From Prevotella sp. (lineage in GTDB: Bacteria > Bacteroidota > Bacteroidia > Bacteroidales > Bacteroidaceae), in NCBI GenBank assembly GCA_017650905.1, contig JAGCDZ010000103.1, positions 1 through 60,390 of the forward strand: DNA of 60,390 nt. The letters run 5' to 3'. The notes beneath the pieces are model-generated. The model was not told the DNA's origin. It saw only the letters and a list, made by a program, of their open reading frames with translations, and ran no database searches. A program made the translations under genes and the position numbers. How positions within the stretch are numbered: the first letter of the stretch is position 1; each line of letters begins with the position of its first letter. Below are positions 41,272 to 50,864 of this stretch, in pieces.

Positions 41272-42345
41272 GTGACCTCTTGCGCTACCAATGATATCCC
41301 CGTCGAAGAGCCGATTCTGAAAGGCAAAATTACATCGTATAACGAATTTGGCGCAGCAATGTTGGATTTCCAGGAAGTAGACATGGAGAAGGCTGGATTC
41401 ACACTCGGCGATATTATTAGCATCACCATCGACGACAAAGAAATCGTCATGCCATACTACGACGGCTTCTATACTCGCAATGGAGAATACCTGTGCGTGG
41501 CTTATCCTACCTATCCCAGCGTCTGCTTTACGGCTAATAACGTTGGCCTGCCCCCAGAACTCACAGGACTGGAAGGGCATGCCGTCACCATCAGGATGAA
41601 GGAGAAGGGTGGCAGTCTCGACATTCAAACGGCTCTGAGTATGAAATACAGCAACAACCGCAATGATTATCCCTTAATCTCTGATGCAGCGTTTGCCAAT
41701 GCACGCGCCGTAAGCGCCGGCAAAATTGCAAGCGGTGTACTACTCCGTTGTTCATCGCCGTTCTGCAACGACATCAACCGCGCCTACTACGTATCGGAAT
41801 TTCTAAAGCAAGAAAAGGCAAAGACGGTGCTCAACCTCGCTGACACAGAGGAGAAAATGCTGACCTACGACATGCCTCCCTATAGCCGCACGCTCTGGGA
41901 AGAAGGTGATGTGATAATATGTCCGCTGAAGGCAGACCCTACGGCAGATGATTTCAACAACCGACTGATAGCAGCGCTGAAGGAACTTTTGTCGCGCCCA
42001 GCGCCATATGCCGTGCATTGCATGGAGGGAAAGGACCGCACCGGATATGTATGCGCACTTCTTGAGGGATTATGCGGTGCGACGTATGAGGAAATGGTGA
42101 CCGACTATCTGATCACCTATAGCAACTATTTTCACATCACCCCAGCAAAAGACCCCGATATATGCAACGCCCTGGTGTCGCTGAGACTCAACATGTGCCT
42201 GATGTATTATGCCGGTGTAAGCGACGAATCACAATTGCCAAACGTTGACTACGCCAAAGCTTTTTCCGACTTTCTGCTCTCTCACGGCATGAGTCGTCAG
42301 CAACTAGATGCACTGATTCAAGTCCTAACGGCTAATCCACAATAA
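41272..42345 (+). CDS. tyrosine-phosphatase lipoprotein with an out-of-frame start
   Basis: 357 residues if it starts at GTG 41272. N-terminal beta domain (about 15-115) resembles the SAM-hydroxide-adenosyltransferase-like segment found in such proteins. The C-terminal domain (about 130-350) has the phosphatase P-loop HCMEGKDRTG (Cys and Arg present), Y_phosphatase3 type. The codons before 41272 (frame 41222-41271) spell VKALFFVLVSLLILVTSC, a clear lipoprotein signal, but no start codon lies in that frame; ATG 41213 is out of frame by one base. Either a one-base loss has occurred after that ATG or a rare start is used. The gap 41101-41212 holds nothing else. Confidence 0.75.
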   Translation: MTSCATNDIPVEEPILKGKITSYNEFGAAMLDFQEVDMEKAGFTLGDIISITIDDKEIVMPYYDGFYTRNGEYLCVAYPTYPSVCFTANNVGLPPELTGLEGHAVTIRMKEKGGSLDIQTALSMKYSNNRNDYPLISDAAFANARAVSAGKIASGVLLRCSSPFCNDINRAYYVSEFLKQEKAKTVLNLADTEEKMLTYDMPPYSRTLWEEGDVIICPLKADPTADDFNNRLIAALKELLSRPAPYAVHCMEGKDRTGYVCALLEGLCGATYEEMVTDYLITYSNYFHITPAKDPDICNALVSLRLNMCLMYYAGVSDESQLPNVDYAKAFSDFLLSHGMSRQQLDALIQVLTANPQ

Positions 42346-42362
42346 GCCCCTCTACCGTTCTA

Positions 42363-43529
42363 TCAATCTGCGCTGAATTTGAGCCTTAATATGCGGCGCA
42401 CGCTCTGGTTGAGGCGTGACTCGGTGATGGTGCCATTCTCGACGGCGGTTAAGACAGCTTCAAAAGCCTCGACAAAGTCCTTGGGACATAGTACGATGTC
42501 AGCGCCAGCCTGGATACAGCCCACAGCAGCCTTGTCGACGGTGTACTGCTGCGTTATGGCTCCCATATCCATAGCGTCAGTCACAATGATGTTCTGATAG
42601 CCCAGCTCACGGCGCAGTTTATCTTGCAGGATAACGGACGGCATGGTGGAAGGGATATCCTCGCCAATAACGTTAGGCGCACTGATATGGGCCGTCATAA
42701 TCAGCTGGCAGCCCCACTGGATGCCTGCACGGAATGTCACGATCTCGCAGTTGAGCATCTCAGCCCATGTTTTCTGTGTCTGAGCGTAGCCGTAATGCGT
42801 ATCGGCCTTGGTATCGCCATGACCTGGGAAATGCTTAATGCAACCAGTAATGCCGGCATCCTTCAGTCCCTGCAGATAGTTGGTCACCATAGGTGCAGCC
42901 ACAGCAGGATCATCGCTGAAGGCACGTGGGCCGATAACGATGTTCTCAGGGTTGGTGTTCACATCGGCCACAGGGGCAAAATCGATGTCGAAACCATAGT
43001 GGTTCAGATAAGTACCGATGGTGTTTCCGCACTCGTACGCATTCTTTGGATTACCAGTAGCACCGATGGAAGCCATCGACTCGTACTTCTTCACGTGAAA
43101 GTTATCGTTGTTGGCGATACGTGCCACACGGCCACCCTCCTCGTCGATACACATCAGTGGCTGTCCGTTCAGTGCTTTCAGCTGTGGCAGGAACTGCGCC
43201 AATTGTGCCTCATCCTTGATATTCCATGCATAGAGAATGATACCACCTACAGGATACTTCTCGTTTACATCCTTCATGCAATTGTTCACCGCCTGCAGTT
43301 CCAGAGGCATCAAATCGGCATACTCCTTCCAGTGGATGGTGGTGTCGAGCGCCTCGGGGCGAATAAAGAACAGTTGCCCCACTTTCTCACGTAGCGTCAT
43401 TTTCTGTAACTGTGCCTCCACCTTGTCTTCAGGCGATGGCCCTACGGGAGTATCGTCGCTGGTACACGAAGTCAATAAAGAGCCGCAAGTCAGAATGGCG
43501 GCAAGCATCCATAATTTCAATTGTTTCAT
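42363..43529 (-). CDS. GH3 family lipoprotein, beta-N-acetylhexosaminidase-like
   Basis: 388 residues from ATG 43529. Lipoprotein signal MKQLKLWMLAAILTCGSLL followed by TSC. GH3 motifs: MCIDEEGGRVARI, GCIKHFPGHGDTKADTH (the KHFPGHG-D-x-H motif of NagZ-like enzymes) and the nucleophile segment VTDAMDMGAI. It probably removes N-acetylhexosamine from muropeptides or glycans at the cell surface. It follows the NRPS gene by 46 nt on the same strand, so it may share its transcript. Confidence 0.9.
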   Translation of the reverse strand: MKQLKLWMLAAILTCGSLLTSCTSDDTPVGPSPEDKVEAQLQKMTLREKVGQLFFIRPEALDTTIHWKEYADLMPLELQAVNNCMKDVNEKYPVGGIILYAWNIKDEAQLAQFLPQLKALNGQPLMCIDEEGGRVARIANNDNFHVKKYESMASIGATGNPKNAYECGNTIGTYLNHYGFDIDFAPVADVNTNPENIVIGPRAFSDDPAVAAPMVTNYLQGLKDAGITGCIKHFPGHGDTKADTHYGYAQTQKTWAEMLNCEIVTFRAGIQWGCQLIMTAHISAPNVIGEDIPSTMPSVILQDKLRRELGYQNIIVTDAMDMGAITQQYTVDKAAVGCIQAGADIVLCPKDFVEAFEAVLTAVENGTITESRLNQSVRRILRLKFSAD

Positions 43530-43575
43530 CCTGTATAATAATCTTTTATCTTCTCTATTCATCTTGTGTTCGTGT

Positions 43576-46500
43576 TTACTCAAAGAATCCGAAGGCAGCT
43601 ATTTGTCGCAACATCTGGATGATGTATTCGCTGGAGGTATCGCTCCAATGGAAACCGAGACGGTGCAGGACACTGCAGGTGTAGCGGTTGTCGCGTTCGA
43701 TAATGGCAGCCTTTTGTCCGTGAGCCATGTCCTGGTATGCCAACATAGCAGAAAGCAATTTAGCCTTCTCCGGGTCTTGTCCGGCAAGGTCAATAGCCTG
43801 TTGGAACTCATCGGCTTCCACAAAGCGCATCTCACGACCCACTTTTTCCATGAGGAGAAGCACATCGCCCAATAGTTCGGTGTGGTTGTTGAAAGCCTGG
43901 AACAAGGTGCATTCCTTAGGTGTAGATGCAAGGAGCACCACAGCCTTGGCTGTTTCATTGACAGGAGACATCTCGGTATATTCGTCATAACCGTCGTAGG
44001 GGCAGCAGCCCAACGTATGGAACACTTTGAGTCGTCCCATATAACTGTTGCTGTTAAAGTTGGCCTGGAATTCACCATCATAACTGCGCGGTGCCAGATT
44101 GCCCACGCGTATCACTTTGGCACTCAGGCCATGGTGGGCGACGGCATCGAGCACCAGACGCTCCGCAAGGAACTTGGAGTGGATGTAACGGTTGTCGAGG
44201 AACTGGCCGAACCAGAGCTTACGTTCGTCCAACATGGGCACCTGTTCTCCTTCGCTGCGAACAATCCAGACTTCACCCACTGAAGTTGTGGAAATATGTA
44301 CTAATCGGGCGCCAGTCTTCAGACAGAATTCCATGCAGCGCTGGGCACCTCCGATATTCACGTCCTCGATGTCCGTTCCCTTGGAGAAGTGCTTGACGTT
44401 AGCAGCGCAGTTGAACACGGTCTGGATGGCTGGATGTCCGTCGGGCAGAATGCCTGACATATCCACCGTCACGTCACCATTCACCACAAAGAGGCGACTA
44501 CCGAAGAGTTCTTTAAATGATCGCTCGAAATAGTAAAACAGCAGATTCTTAAGTCGGTGCTCAGCAGAAGCCTGATCTTTGCCACGCACAACACAGGTGA
44601 TGGTGGAAGCATCGGAGTCGATGAGCTCGCGTAGCACATGGATGCCCAGATAGCCCGTGGCACCAGTCAGGAGAACGTGCCCCAACTGCTGATGCTCACC
44701 CTTCAGGAACGTCTCAATATTGTTGCGCTGCAGGATAGCATTGATGCCCGAATAATCGAAGTTCTGAATCTCAGTGTCAGTATCCTTTTCCGGAGCAGTT
44801 CCTCCTACAAACTGTGCCAACAGGCGCGGCGTGGGATGATCAAACACATCGCCATAGGCCACATGATGTCCGGCCTTGTCAGCCTCGATAATCACTTTGG
44901 TCACCATGAGCGACGTGCCACCCATTTCAAAGAAATTGTCGGTGGCCCCCACCTTATCGAGAGACAAGATGCCAGCGAAGATATCACAGAACAACGTCTC
45001 TATATCCCCAACAGGAGCCACATAATCGTGTTCTTCCACCTGAATCTGCGGGGCGGGTAAGGCCCGACGGTTCACCTTCTGGTTTTGGTTCAGTGGAATA
45101 CTGGGGATCTGCATCGTGGCAGCAGGTACCATGTAAGGTGGCTTGCGGTCGCGAATGAAGGCGTTCAGTGCCTGAATATCAATCTGCTGATCGCTCACCA
45201 CATAAGCTGCGATAAACTTGCCGCCATTGGGATAGTCGAAAGCCTGCACGGTGGCATCGCCAATGCCCGGGAACTCGCGAATGACTGATTCAACCTCCTT
45301 GAGTTCAATACGGAAACCACGAATCTTCACCTGACCGTCACGGCGTCCCACGAACTGGATATTACCATCAGACAAATAACGCACTACATCGCCTGTGCGG
45401 TAGCAGCGCTTCCCGTTCCAATTAATATAGGTGTCGGCCGTCTTCTCCGGCAGGTTTAAGTAGCCACGGCTCACCTGGGGACCGGATACCAACAACTCAC
45501 CAGCGGCGCCCAACGGCAGACGGTTCATGTCCTTATCGACGATGAAGAGCTGCAGGTTGTCCAACGGTTTGCCGATAGGCGCGTTCTGTTCATACTCCGT
45601 CAACGCGTAGGTAGTCGTGAAGATGGTGCACTCCGTAGGACCGTAGCCATTGTGTAGCTGATAGGTAGTTGGCGGTGTGAGCGGCAGAATCTTCTCACCA
45701 CCTACAGAGAGGTGACGCAGCGAATGGTTGTCGAAATTCATCGCAAATTGACAGCCTACCTGCGTAGTCATGAACGAATGGGTGATACCTTCGCGATTGA
45801 AATAGTCGTTCAAGTCGGGCAGGTTCAGACGGATGTCCTCGCCGATGATATAGACAGCAGCACCACAGGTCAGGGCCGAATACATGTCCATCATACAGGC
45901 ATCGAAACCGTAGCTGGCGTAGGCGGCCACCTTGTCTTCAGGCTTAAGGTCATAGTAGCGATGGTACCAGTGACAGAAGGCCACAAGGTTTCCATGCTCT
46001 AACTGACAACCCTTAGGCGTACCGGTAGAGCCTGAAGTATAAAGGAGGATAAACAGGCTATTCGGATTAATCGGAGTATTCAGAGTAATCTGAGTATTCG
46101 GAAGACTTGCGATATCCTTGGTCAGTAGCACCTTGCCTTGATAATCATTCACGATGGGACGCAGTTCTTCGTCGGCAATGAGCAGCCTGGCATTAGCATC
46201 CTGCATCATGAAGTTCAGGCGTTCGGCAGGATAGCTTGGATCCAGTGGCTGATAGGCACAACCAGCCTTCAGTACACCCAGTGATGCCACTACCATCCAC
46301 TCGCATCGTGGAATCAGAATCGATACGACATCCTCGCTAGCGAGACCCAATGAATGAACGTATTGTGCAATGCGCTCCGACTGTTCGTCGACCTGTTTGT
46401 ATGTCAGACGCACATCATGATATACCATTGCAATATTGTCGGGATACAGCTCAACCTGACGACGGAACAGTGATACGACGGTCTGAGTGTTGTCGTAATC

Positions 46501-49500
46501 CACTGCTGTCTGGTTAAAGGAATCCAACAAGGTGACACCAGCGCTGTCCATGAGCGAAATGCTACGAAGCGGCTTGTCGGCAGCGGTTGCAAAAGCACTC
46601 ACAGCATTGCTCACACTCTGTGCCAGACTCTGCATCATGGCCTCGCTATACTGTCCGTTGTCGTATTCGATAGCCACAACGGGCTCTCCGCTCTCGTCGG
46701 TAATGTAGAAAGCAATCTTGAACTTGGGAACATTCAGTTCCATTGTCTCGTCAGCCAACACCTTCTTACCACCTACACGGTAATCGCTCAGCACACCAAT
46801 CTGGTAGGCGAACATGATGTCTGCCTTGAGGTCGAAGTCAGCAGCGACGCGTGCAAAGGGATAGTTCTCGTGGGCAAGGGTCTGCTCGAAAGTATCGGCA
46901 CTCTCATGCAGGAACTCCTGCACACTCTGGGTACCTATTTTCGAGGAAAGCGCAAGGGTGTTGACGAACATACCCATCGTATTGGCCACTTTCAGGTTGC
47001 TGCGGCCGTTGGAGATGGTGGTGATGCACACATGGTCGTTTCCAGAGAAACGTGAAAGGCAATAGAAGACGGCACTCAGCAGTACGGCCGAAGGCTTCAA
47101 GCCCTGCTGCTTGGCCAACTGCTCAGCATCGGCCCACACGATGGGAGCCCATACACGACCATTCTCGCCCTGAGGACGGGGATTAGTGAGATCTGGAGCT
47201 AATTCTGTCACTTCTTCTACTTCGGCCAGCTGTTGCTTGAAGAACTCGGCAGCTTCTGTGAAAGCCTTACCCTGTTCGACAGCCTTCTGCTCGGCAACGA
47301 ACTGATTATAACTGCACATTTCTGGCTCAATCTCCAAACCATTCATAAGGTCGCAGATCTCATGTATGAACAAGTCATAGGAATAGCCGTCACACACCAG
47401 ATGATGAATGTCGCAATACAGATAAAGTGCTTTGTCGGTACGAATGGTGGCTAAGCGGAAGAGACGATCCTTGCCCAGGTTGAAAGGGCGCACGAATCCG
47501 TGGCGGAAAGCGAGTGCATCCTCTTCGCTCATGGTATAGTCTTCAACCTCTACCGGTTCTCGATCGCCCATCACCTGCACAACGCCACTCTCATCGGTCG
47601 TAAACCGAACGAAGAGTGCTGGGTGATTCTCCACAGCCTGGACTGTCGCCTTCTTCAGGGCCTCAGTATCGGTTTCTACAGGGAAGGTGAGACATACGGG
47701 GGTGTTGTAAAGCGTGGAAGTGGGGTTCTTCATGCAGTCGAAATAGACACCGGTCTGAGCATAGCTCAGCGGGGCAGAACTAACCGGACTAGAAGAACTG
47801 ATCATGCTAGATGGACTAGTCGGATTAGCAGCGCTACCAGAGAGCATCGCAGTCAGGATTTCGTTCTCCATCTTCTGGATGCTGGCACCCTGAGTAAGGA
47901 GCTTGGCGTCCAGTTGTACGCTGAAACGTTTGTAAATCTGTGTAGCCAACTTGATGGCCAATATAGAGGTGAGACCAACATAGCGGAGGTCGGTAGTGAT
48001 ACCGAAGGCATCGGTATTCAAAACGCCAGCCACGATTTCCTTCAATTGCTCCTCAAGGATATTGAGCGGCGCAGCAGATTCTGTCTCCGTTTCGTCGGCA
48101 GCGCCGAAAACAGGTTCCGGCAGCGCACGGCGGTTCACCTTTTGGTTCTGGTTCAGGGGGATAGCATCGATTTGCATCGTGGCAGCGGGCACCATGTAGG
48201 GCGGCTTCTGATCCATGATGAAACTATTCAGTGCCTTGACATCAATCTGTTCGTCGGACACGATATATGCAGCGATGAATTTTCCGCCAGTAGGATAGTC
48301 GAAAGCTTGCACTGTAGCATCCTTGATACCGGGGAACTGTCGGATGACAGCCTCCACCTCTTTCAGCTCGATGCGGAAGCCGCGAATCTTCACCTGACCA
48401 TCCTTACGACCCACGAACTCGATGTCACCGTTTTCGCGGTAGCGTACGATGTCGCCGGTACGATAGACGCGCTTTCCGTTCCACTCCACAAAGGCTGCTG
48501 CGGTCTTCTCAGGCTGGTTCAAATAGCCTAATCCCACTTGCGGACCAGCCACGATGAGCTCACCAGCACAGCCCCATGGCACCTGCTTCCCGAAACGGTT
48601 TACGATATGGAGTTCTACCTCGTCGTTTGGCTGGCCGATGGGGATATTAGGTTCATTCTGGAGAACAAAATGGCTGCAGACATACACCGTTGTCTCCGTG
48701 GGGCCATAGCAATTGTCCAAAGTATAGTGAGGCGGATCCATGCTCATCATCTTCTCGCCACCCGTTCCTAACCACTTCAAGCCCGGGATGTCGGGATAGT
48801 TGAGCACCAGTTGCGTAGCCATCTGCGTGGTCATGAAGCAATGGGTGACATTCTCTTTCTGAATATAACGGCTGATGCCTTCGAGATCGAAACGGATGTC
48901 ATCCTGGATAATATGGATGGCGGCACCAGCCCAAACACAACTCCAAAGGTCCATTTGGAAGGCATCGAAACCATATCCGGCGTAAGTGGCATAACTCGAG
49001 TCGGCTGTCAGCCCAATATTCTTGGCATGGTAGCGGGCAAAGGTATTGAAATTAGACTCGCTCAGCATCACGCCCTTAGGCGTACCCGTGGTACCACTGG
49101 TATAGAGGAGCACCAGCGCATCGGTTCCGTCATAAGCGGAGGCATCCTTTTTCATAAACTCCAGTCGTTCCTCAGGATAACTACTATCTAATGGCAGTTG
49201 CGTGAGCCCGGCCTTGACAATGGCCAGCGGCGCCAATACCATCTTCTCGTCGCGGGGCACGGAAAATCCCACAACGCGTTCTCCACAGCGGACGGTATAC
49301 AACGGATTGATAGTGTCCGTAAGCTTATCGACCTCGGCGAAAGTAAGACGTTTGTCACCAGCAACACAGAAGATATCGTTCGGACGCTCGGCCACGTGTT
49401 GCTTGAAGCGCTCCACCAACGTCTGGTGAGGAGCTGGCTTCAGCGTGGGGTTGAGGCTATTCAGCCATTCCACTTGTTTCGGCAAGGCATATTCAATATC

Positions 49501-50742
49501 CTTTATGGTTTCGGCCGTGAGCATGGAATGGAGGATGGCGCTATAACAGGCCGCCAGTTCCGTCATAAATGCCTCGGAATAATCAGCGTTGCTGTGGCCT
49601 AACTTAAGAAAATAACCTTCAGTTGTCGTCATGAGTTCTGCAACGAGCTTCCAGCCAGGGGTGAGTGCACGCAAGTCTTGGGTGTAAAGGCGCTGTCCTT
49701 CCAGATTCATACATAATCTATCTTCGAAGATGCTACCTTGATAGACAAAGACAATCTGATTATTCAGTCCCAGATCGCGGATGGCATCTTGGTAGGCATA
49801 GTATTGCAACTGTTGGGCAGTATCCATCTGATCTTTCAATGTGCAGAAGAGTTCTCCAAGAGTCTCGTCTCCACGTGTCTGAACAAACACCGGCAGGGTG
49901 TGTGCCATCATGGTAGCAGAACTTTGATAACGGACGTCTGAACGACCGTGATAAACGGTGCAGTAAGAGGCTTTATCTTCTGCACTATATGCAGCCAGAA
50001 GTAGGCCCCATGTTGCTTGCATCAGGGTGCTCTCTTTGACATTCCATTTCTGCCTGATGGCTTGGATGTCTTCCTTGGAGAAAGATAAGGGGTAGGGCTT
50101 ATAACGGATTTCGGCGGTTGCCGTATTCTGCGTGCTTTCCGGTAGCGGCAGGGAATCGGTGTCGGCAGCGTCACAGAAAGTCTTAGTATACCACTCACGC
50201 GCCTCAGTCATCTTGGCCTCGTCAGCACGCAGCGTTTCTTCTTCCTGCGCAATGATACTGCCGTCAACCGTCTCGCCCAAAGGTTGCTGACCATTATAGC
50301 AACGTTCGATTTCATGATTAAAGAGTATCATCGAGAAGTCATCGGTGATTACATGATGTGTATCGAAATAGAAGTATGCCTCACCGCTGGAAGTCGTATA
50401 GATCTCAGTACGCCAGAGACGCTCACCGTGAGGGTCCATGGTGTGTGCAAAACCACGACGGGCTTCATCTAGGGAATTTACGGAAAAGATGGGGACGGTT
50501 TCTTCTAAACTGGGGAACACGCCGCTCTCCATCTGGGGCAACCCATCGTCATCAAGTACAACATGTGAGGCTAAGTACGGATGGGCACAAAGGGCATCAT
50601 AGACCGCTTTGCGGAAACGCTTCAAATCAATGACTGACGGAAGTGCCACCAACAATGCGTTCTGGTAATTGACATTATTGTCCTTGTTAGCAACGCAGGC
50701 ATAATAGACACCCAACTGGCTTTGACTCAGAGATGATCTCAT
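43576..50742 (-). CDS. dimodular NRPS, C-A-T-C-A-T with terminal reductase
   Basis: 2388 residues. C1 about 1-440 (HHVITDD in place of HHxxxDG); A1 about 450-880 (LLYTSGTTGTPKG near 544, CYGPTETT, VYRTGD, NQNQKVNRRAL); T1 about 895-970 with Ser in VGLTSILA near 924; C2 about 985-1420 (HHLVCDG); A2 about 1430-1900 (LLYTSGSTGTPKG near 1566, GYGPTECT); T2 about 1905-1985 (MGGTSLM near 1942); reductase about 2010-2388 with NAD(P) motif TGATGYLG and YIHSK catalytic pair near 2182. The reductase would release a dipeptide aldehyde, which can become a cyclic imine or pyrazinone. A1 lacks about 35-40 residues between motifs A2 and A3 compared with A2-domain, and T1 lacks the usual GG before its Ser. 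Starter C1 implies N-acylation or another first substrate. No phosphopantetheinyl transferase is in the window. Confidence 0.95.
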   Translation of the reverse strand: MRSSLSQSQLGVYYACVANKDNNVNYQNALLVALPSVIDLKRFRKAVYDALCAHPYLASHVVLDDDGLPQMESGVFPSLEETVPIFSVNSLDEARRGFAHTMDPHGERLWRTEIYTTSSGEAYFYFDTHHVITDDFSMILFNHEIERCYNGQQPLGETVDGSIIAQEEETLRADEAKMTEAREWYTKTFCDAADTDSLPLPESTQNTATAEIRYKPYPLSFSKEDIQAIRQKWNVKESTLMQATWGLLLAAYSAEDKASYCTVYHGRSDVRYQSSATMMAHTLPVFVQTRGDETLGELFCTLKDQMDTAQQLQYYAYQDAIRDLGLNNQIVFVYQGSIFEDRLCMNLEGQRLYTQDLRALTPGWKLVAELMTTTEGYFLKLGHSNADYSEAFMTELAACYSAILHSMLTAETIKDIEYALPKQVEWLNSLNPTLKPAPHQTLVERFKQHVAERPNDIFCVAGDKRLTFAEVDKLTDTINPLYTVRCGERVVGFSVPRDEKMVLAPLAIVKAGLTQLPLDSSYPEERLEFMKKDASAYDGTDALVLLYTSGTTGTPKGVMLSESNFNTFARYHAKNIGLTADSSYATYAGYGFDAFQMDLWSCVWAGAAIHIIQDDIRFDLEGISRYIQKENVTHCFMTTQMATQLVLNYPDIPGLKWLGTGGEKMMSMDPPHYTLDNCYGPTETTVYVCSHFVLQNEPNIPIGQPNDEVELHIVNRFGKQVPWGCAGELIVAGPQVGLGYLNQPEKTAAAFVEWNGKRVYRTGDIVRYRENGDIEFVGRKDGQVKIRGFRIELKEVEAVIRQFPGIKDATVQAFDYPTGGKFIAAYIVSDEQIDVKALNSFIMDQKPPYMVPAATMQIDAIPLNQNQKVNRRALPEPVFGAADETETESAAPLNILEEQLKEIVAGVLNTDAFGITTDLRYVGLTSILAIKLATQIYKRFSVQLDAKLLTQGASIQKMENEILTAMLSGSAANPTSPSSMISSSSPVSSAPLSYAQTGVYFDCMKNPTSTLYNTPVCLTFPVETDTEALKKATVQAVENHPALFVRFTTDESGVVQVMGDREPVEVEDYTMSEEDALAFRHGFVRPFNLGKDRLFRLATIRTDKALYLYCDIHHLVCDGYSYDLFIHEICDLMNGLEIEPEMCSYNQFVAEQKAVEQGKAFTEAAEFFKQQLAEVEEVTELAPDLTNPRPQGENGRVWAPIVWADAEQLAKQQGLKPSAVLLSAVFYCLSRFSGNDHVCITTISNGRSNLKVANTMGMFVNTLALSSKIGTQSVQEFLHESADTFEQTLAHENYPFARVAADFDLKADIMFAYQIGVLSDYRVGGKKVLADETMELNVPKFKIAFYITDESGEPVVAIEYDNGQYSEAMMQSLAQSVSNAVSAFATAADKPLRSISLMDSAGVTLLDSFNQTAVDYDNTQTVVSLFRRQVELYPDNIAMVYHDVRLTYKQVDEQSERIAQYVHSLGLASEDVVSILIPRCEWMVVASLGVLKAGCAYQPLDPSYPAERLNFMMQDANARLLIADEELRPIVNDYQGKVLLTKDIASLPNTQITLNTPINPNSLFILLYTSGSTGTPKGCQLEHGNLVAFCHWYHRYYDLKPEDKVAAYASYGFDACMMDMYSALTCGAAVYIIGEDIRLNLPDLNDYFNREGITHSFMTTQVGCQFAMNFDNHSLRHLSVGGEKILPLTPPTTYQLHNGYGPTECTIFTTTYALTEYEQNAPIGKPLDNLQLFIVDKDMNRLPLGAAGELLVSGPQVSRGYLNLPEKTADTYINWNGKRCYRTGDVVRYLSDGNIQFVGRRDGQVKIRGFRIELKEVESVIREFPGIGDATVQAFDYPNGGKFIAAYVVSDQQIDIQALNAFIRDRKPPYMVPAATMQIPSIPLNQNQKVNRRALPAPQIQVEEHDYVAPVGDIETLFCDIFAGILSLDKVGATDNFFEMGGTSLMVTKVIIEADKAGHHVAYGDVFDHPTPRLLAQFVGGTAPEKDTDTEIQNFDYSGINAILQRNNIETFLKGEHQQLGHVLLTGATGYLGIHVLRELIDSDASTITCVVRGKDQASAEHRLKNLLFYYFERSFKELFGSRLFVVNGDVTVDMSGILPDGHPAIQTVFNCAANVKHFSKGTDIEDVNIGGAQRCMEFCLKTGARLVHISTTSVGEVWIVRSEGEQVPMLDERKLWFGQFLDNRYIHSKFLAERLVLDAVAHHGLSAKVIRVGNLAPRSYDGEFQANFNSNSYMGRLKVFHTLGCCPYDGYDEYTEMSPVNETAKAVVLLASTPKECTLFQAFNNHTELLGDVLLLMEKVGREMRFVEADEFQQAIDLAGQDPEKAKLLSAMLAYQDMAHGQKAAIIERDNRYTCSVLHRLGFHWSDTSSEYIIQMLRQIAAFGFFE

Positions 50743-50789
50743 TTTATTGTGATTTTTACGTTATTATATAATGGGGCAGAAGAATCGTT

Positions 50790-50864
50790 TTATAATATGA
50801 CAGAGTCGAGGAAAATGATGACGATAGCTATAGGAACGAACCATCCTATGGTTTGTTTCACCAT
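50790..50864 (-). CDS. 24-residue membrane peptide between barrel and NRPS genes
   Basis: A frame too short for usual calling: MVKQTIGWFVPIAIV, then a hydrophobic tail ending LDSVIL and TAA. It starts inside the stop region of the barrel gene (the two overlap by 7 nt), so it could be translated by coupling, and ends 47 nt before the NRPS start. One basic residue then a single hydrophobic helix fits a small inner-membrane peptide. The 50743-50789 gap has no promoter motif. Chance cannot be ruled out. Confidence 0.45.
   Translation of the reverse strand: MVKQTIGWFVPIAIVIIFLDSVIL

Noticed and set aside
46060-46110. 9-bp periodic sequence in the NRPS A2 linker
   Set aside because: The period is a multiple of three and the units are diverged, so it is a low-complexity coding linker with little chance of phase switching.
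47500-48531. 343-residue plus-strand frame
   Set aside because: It is antisense to the NRPS A1/C2 region, whose domain motifs are unmistakable; the frame is open because of codon bias of the minus-strand gene.
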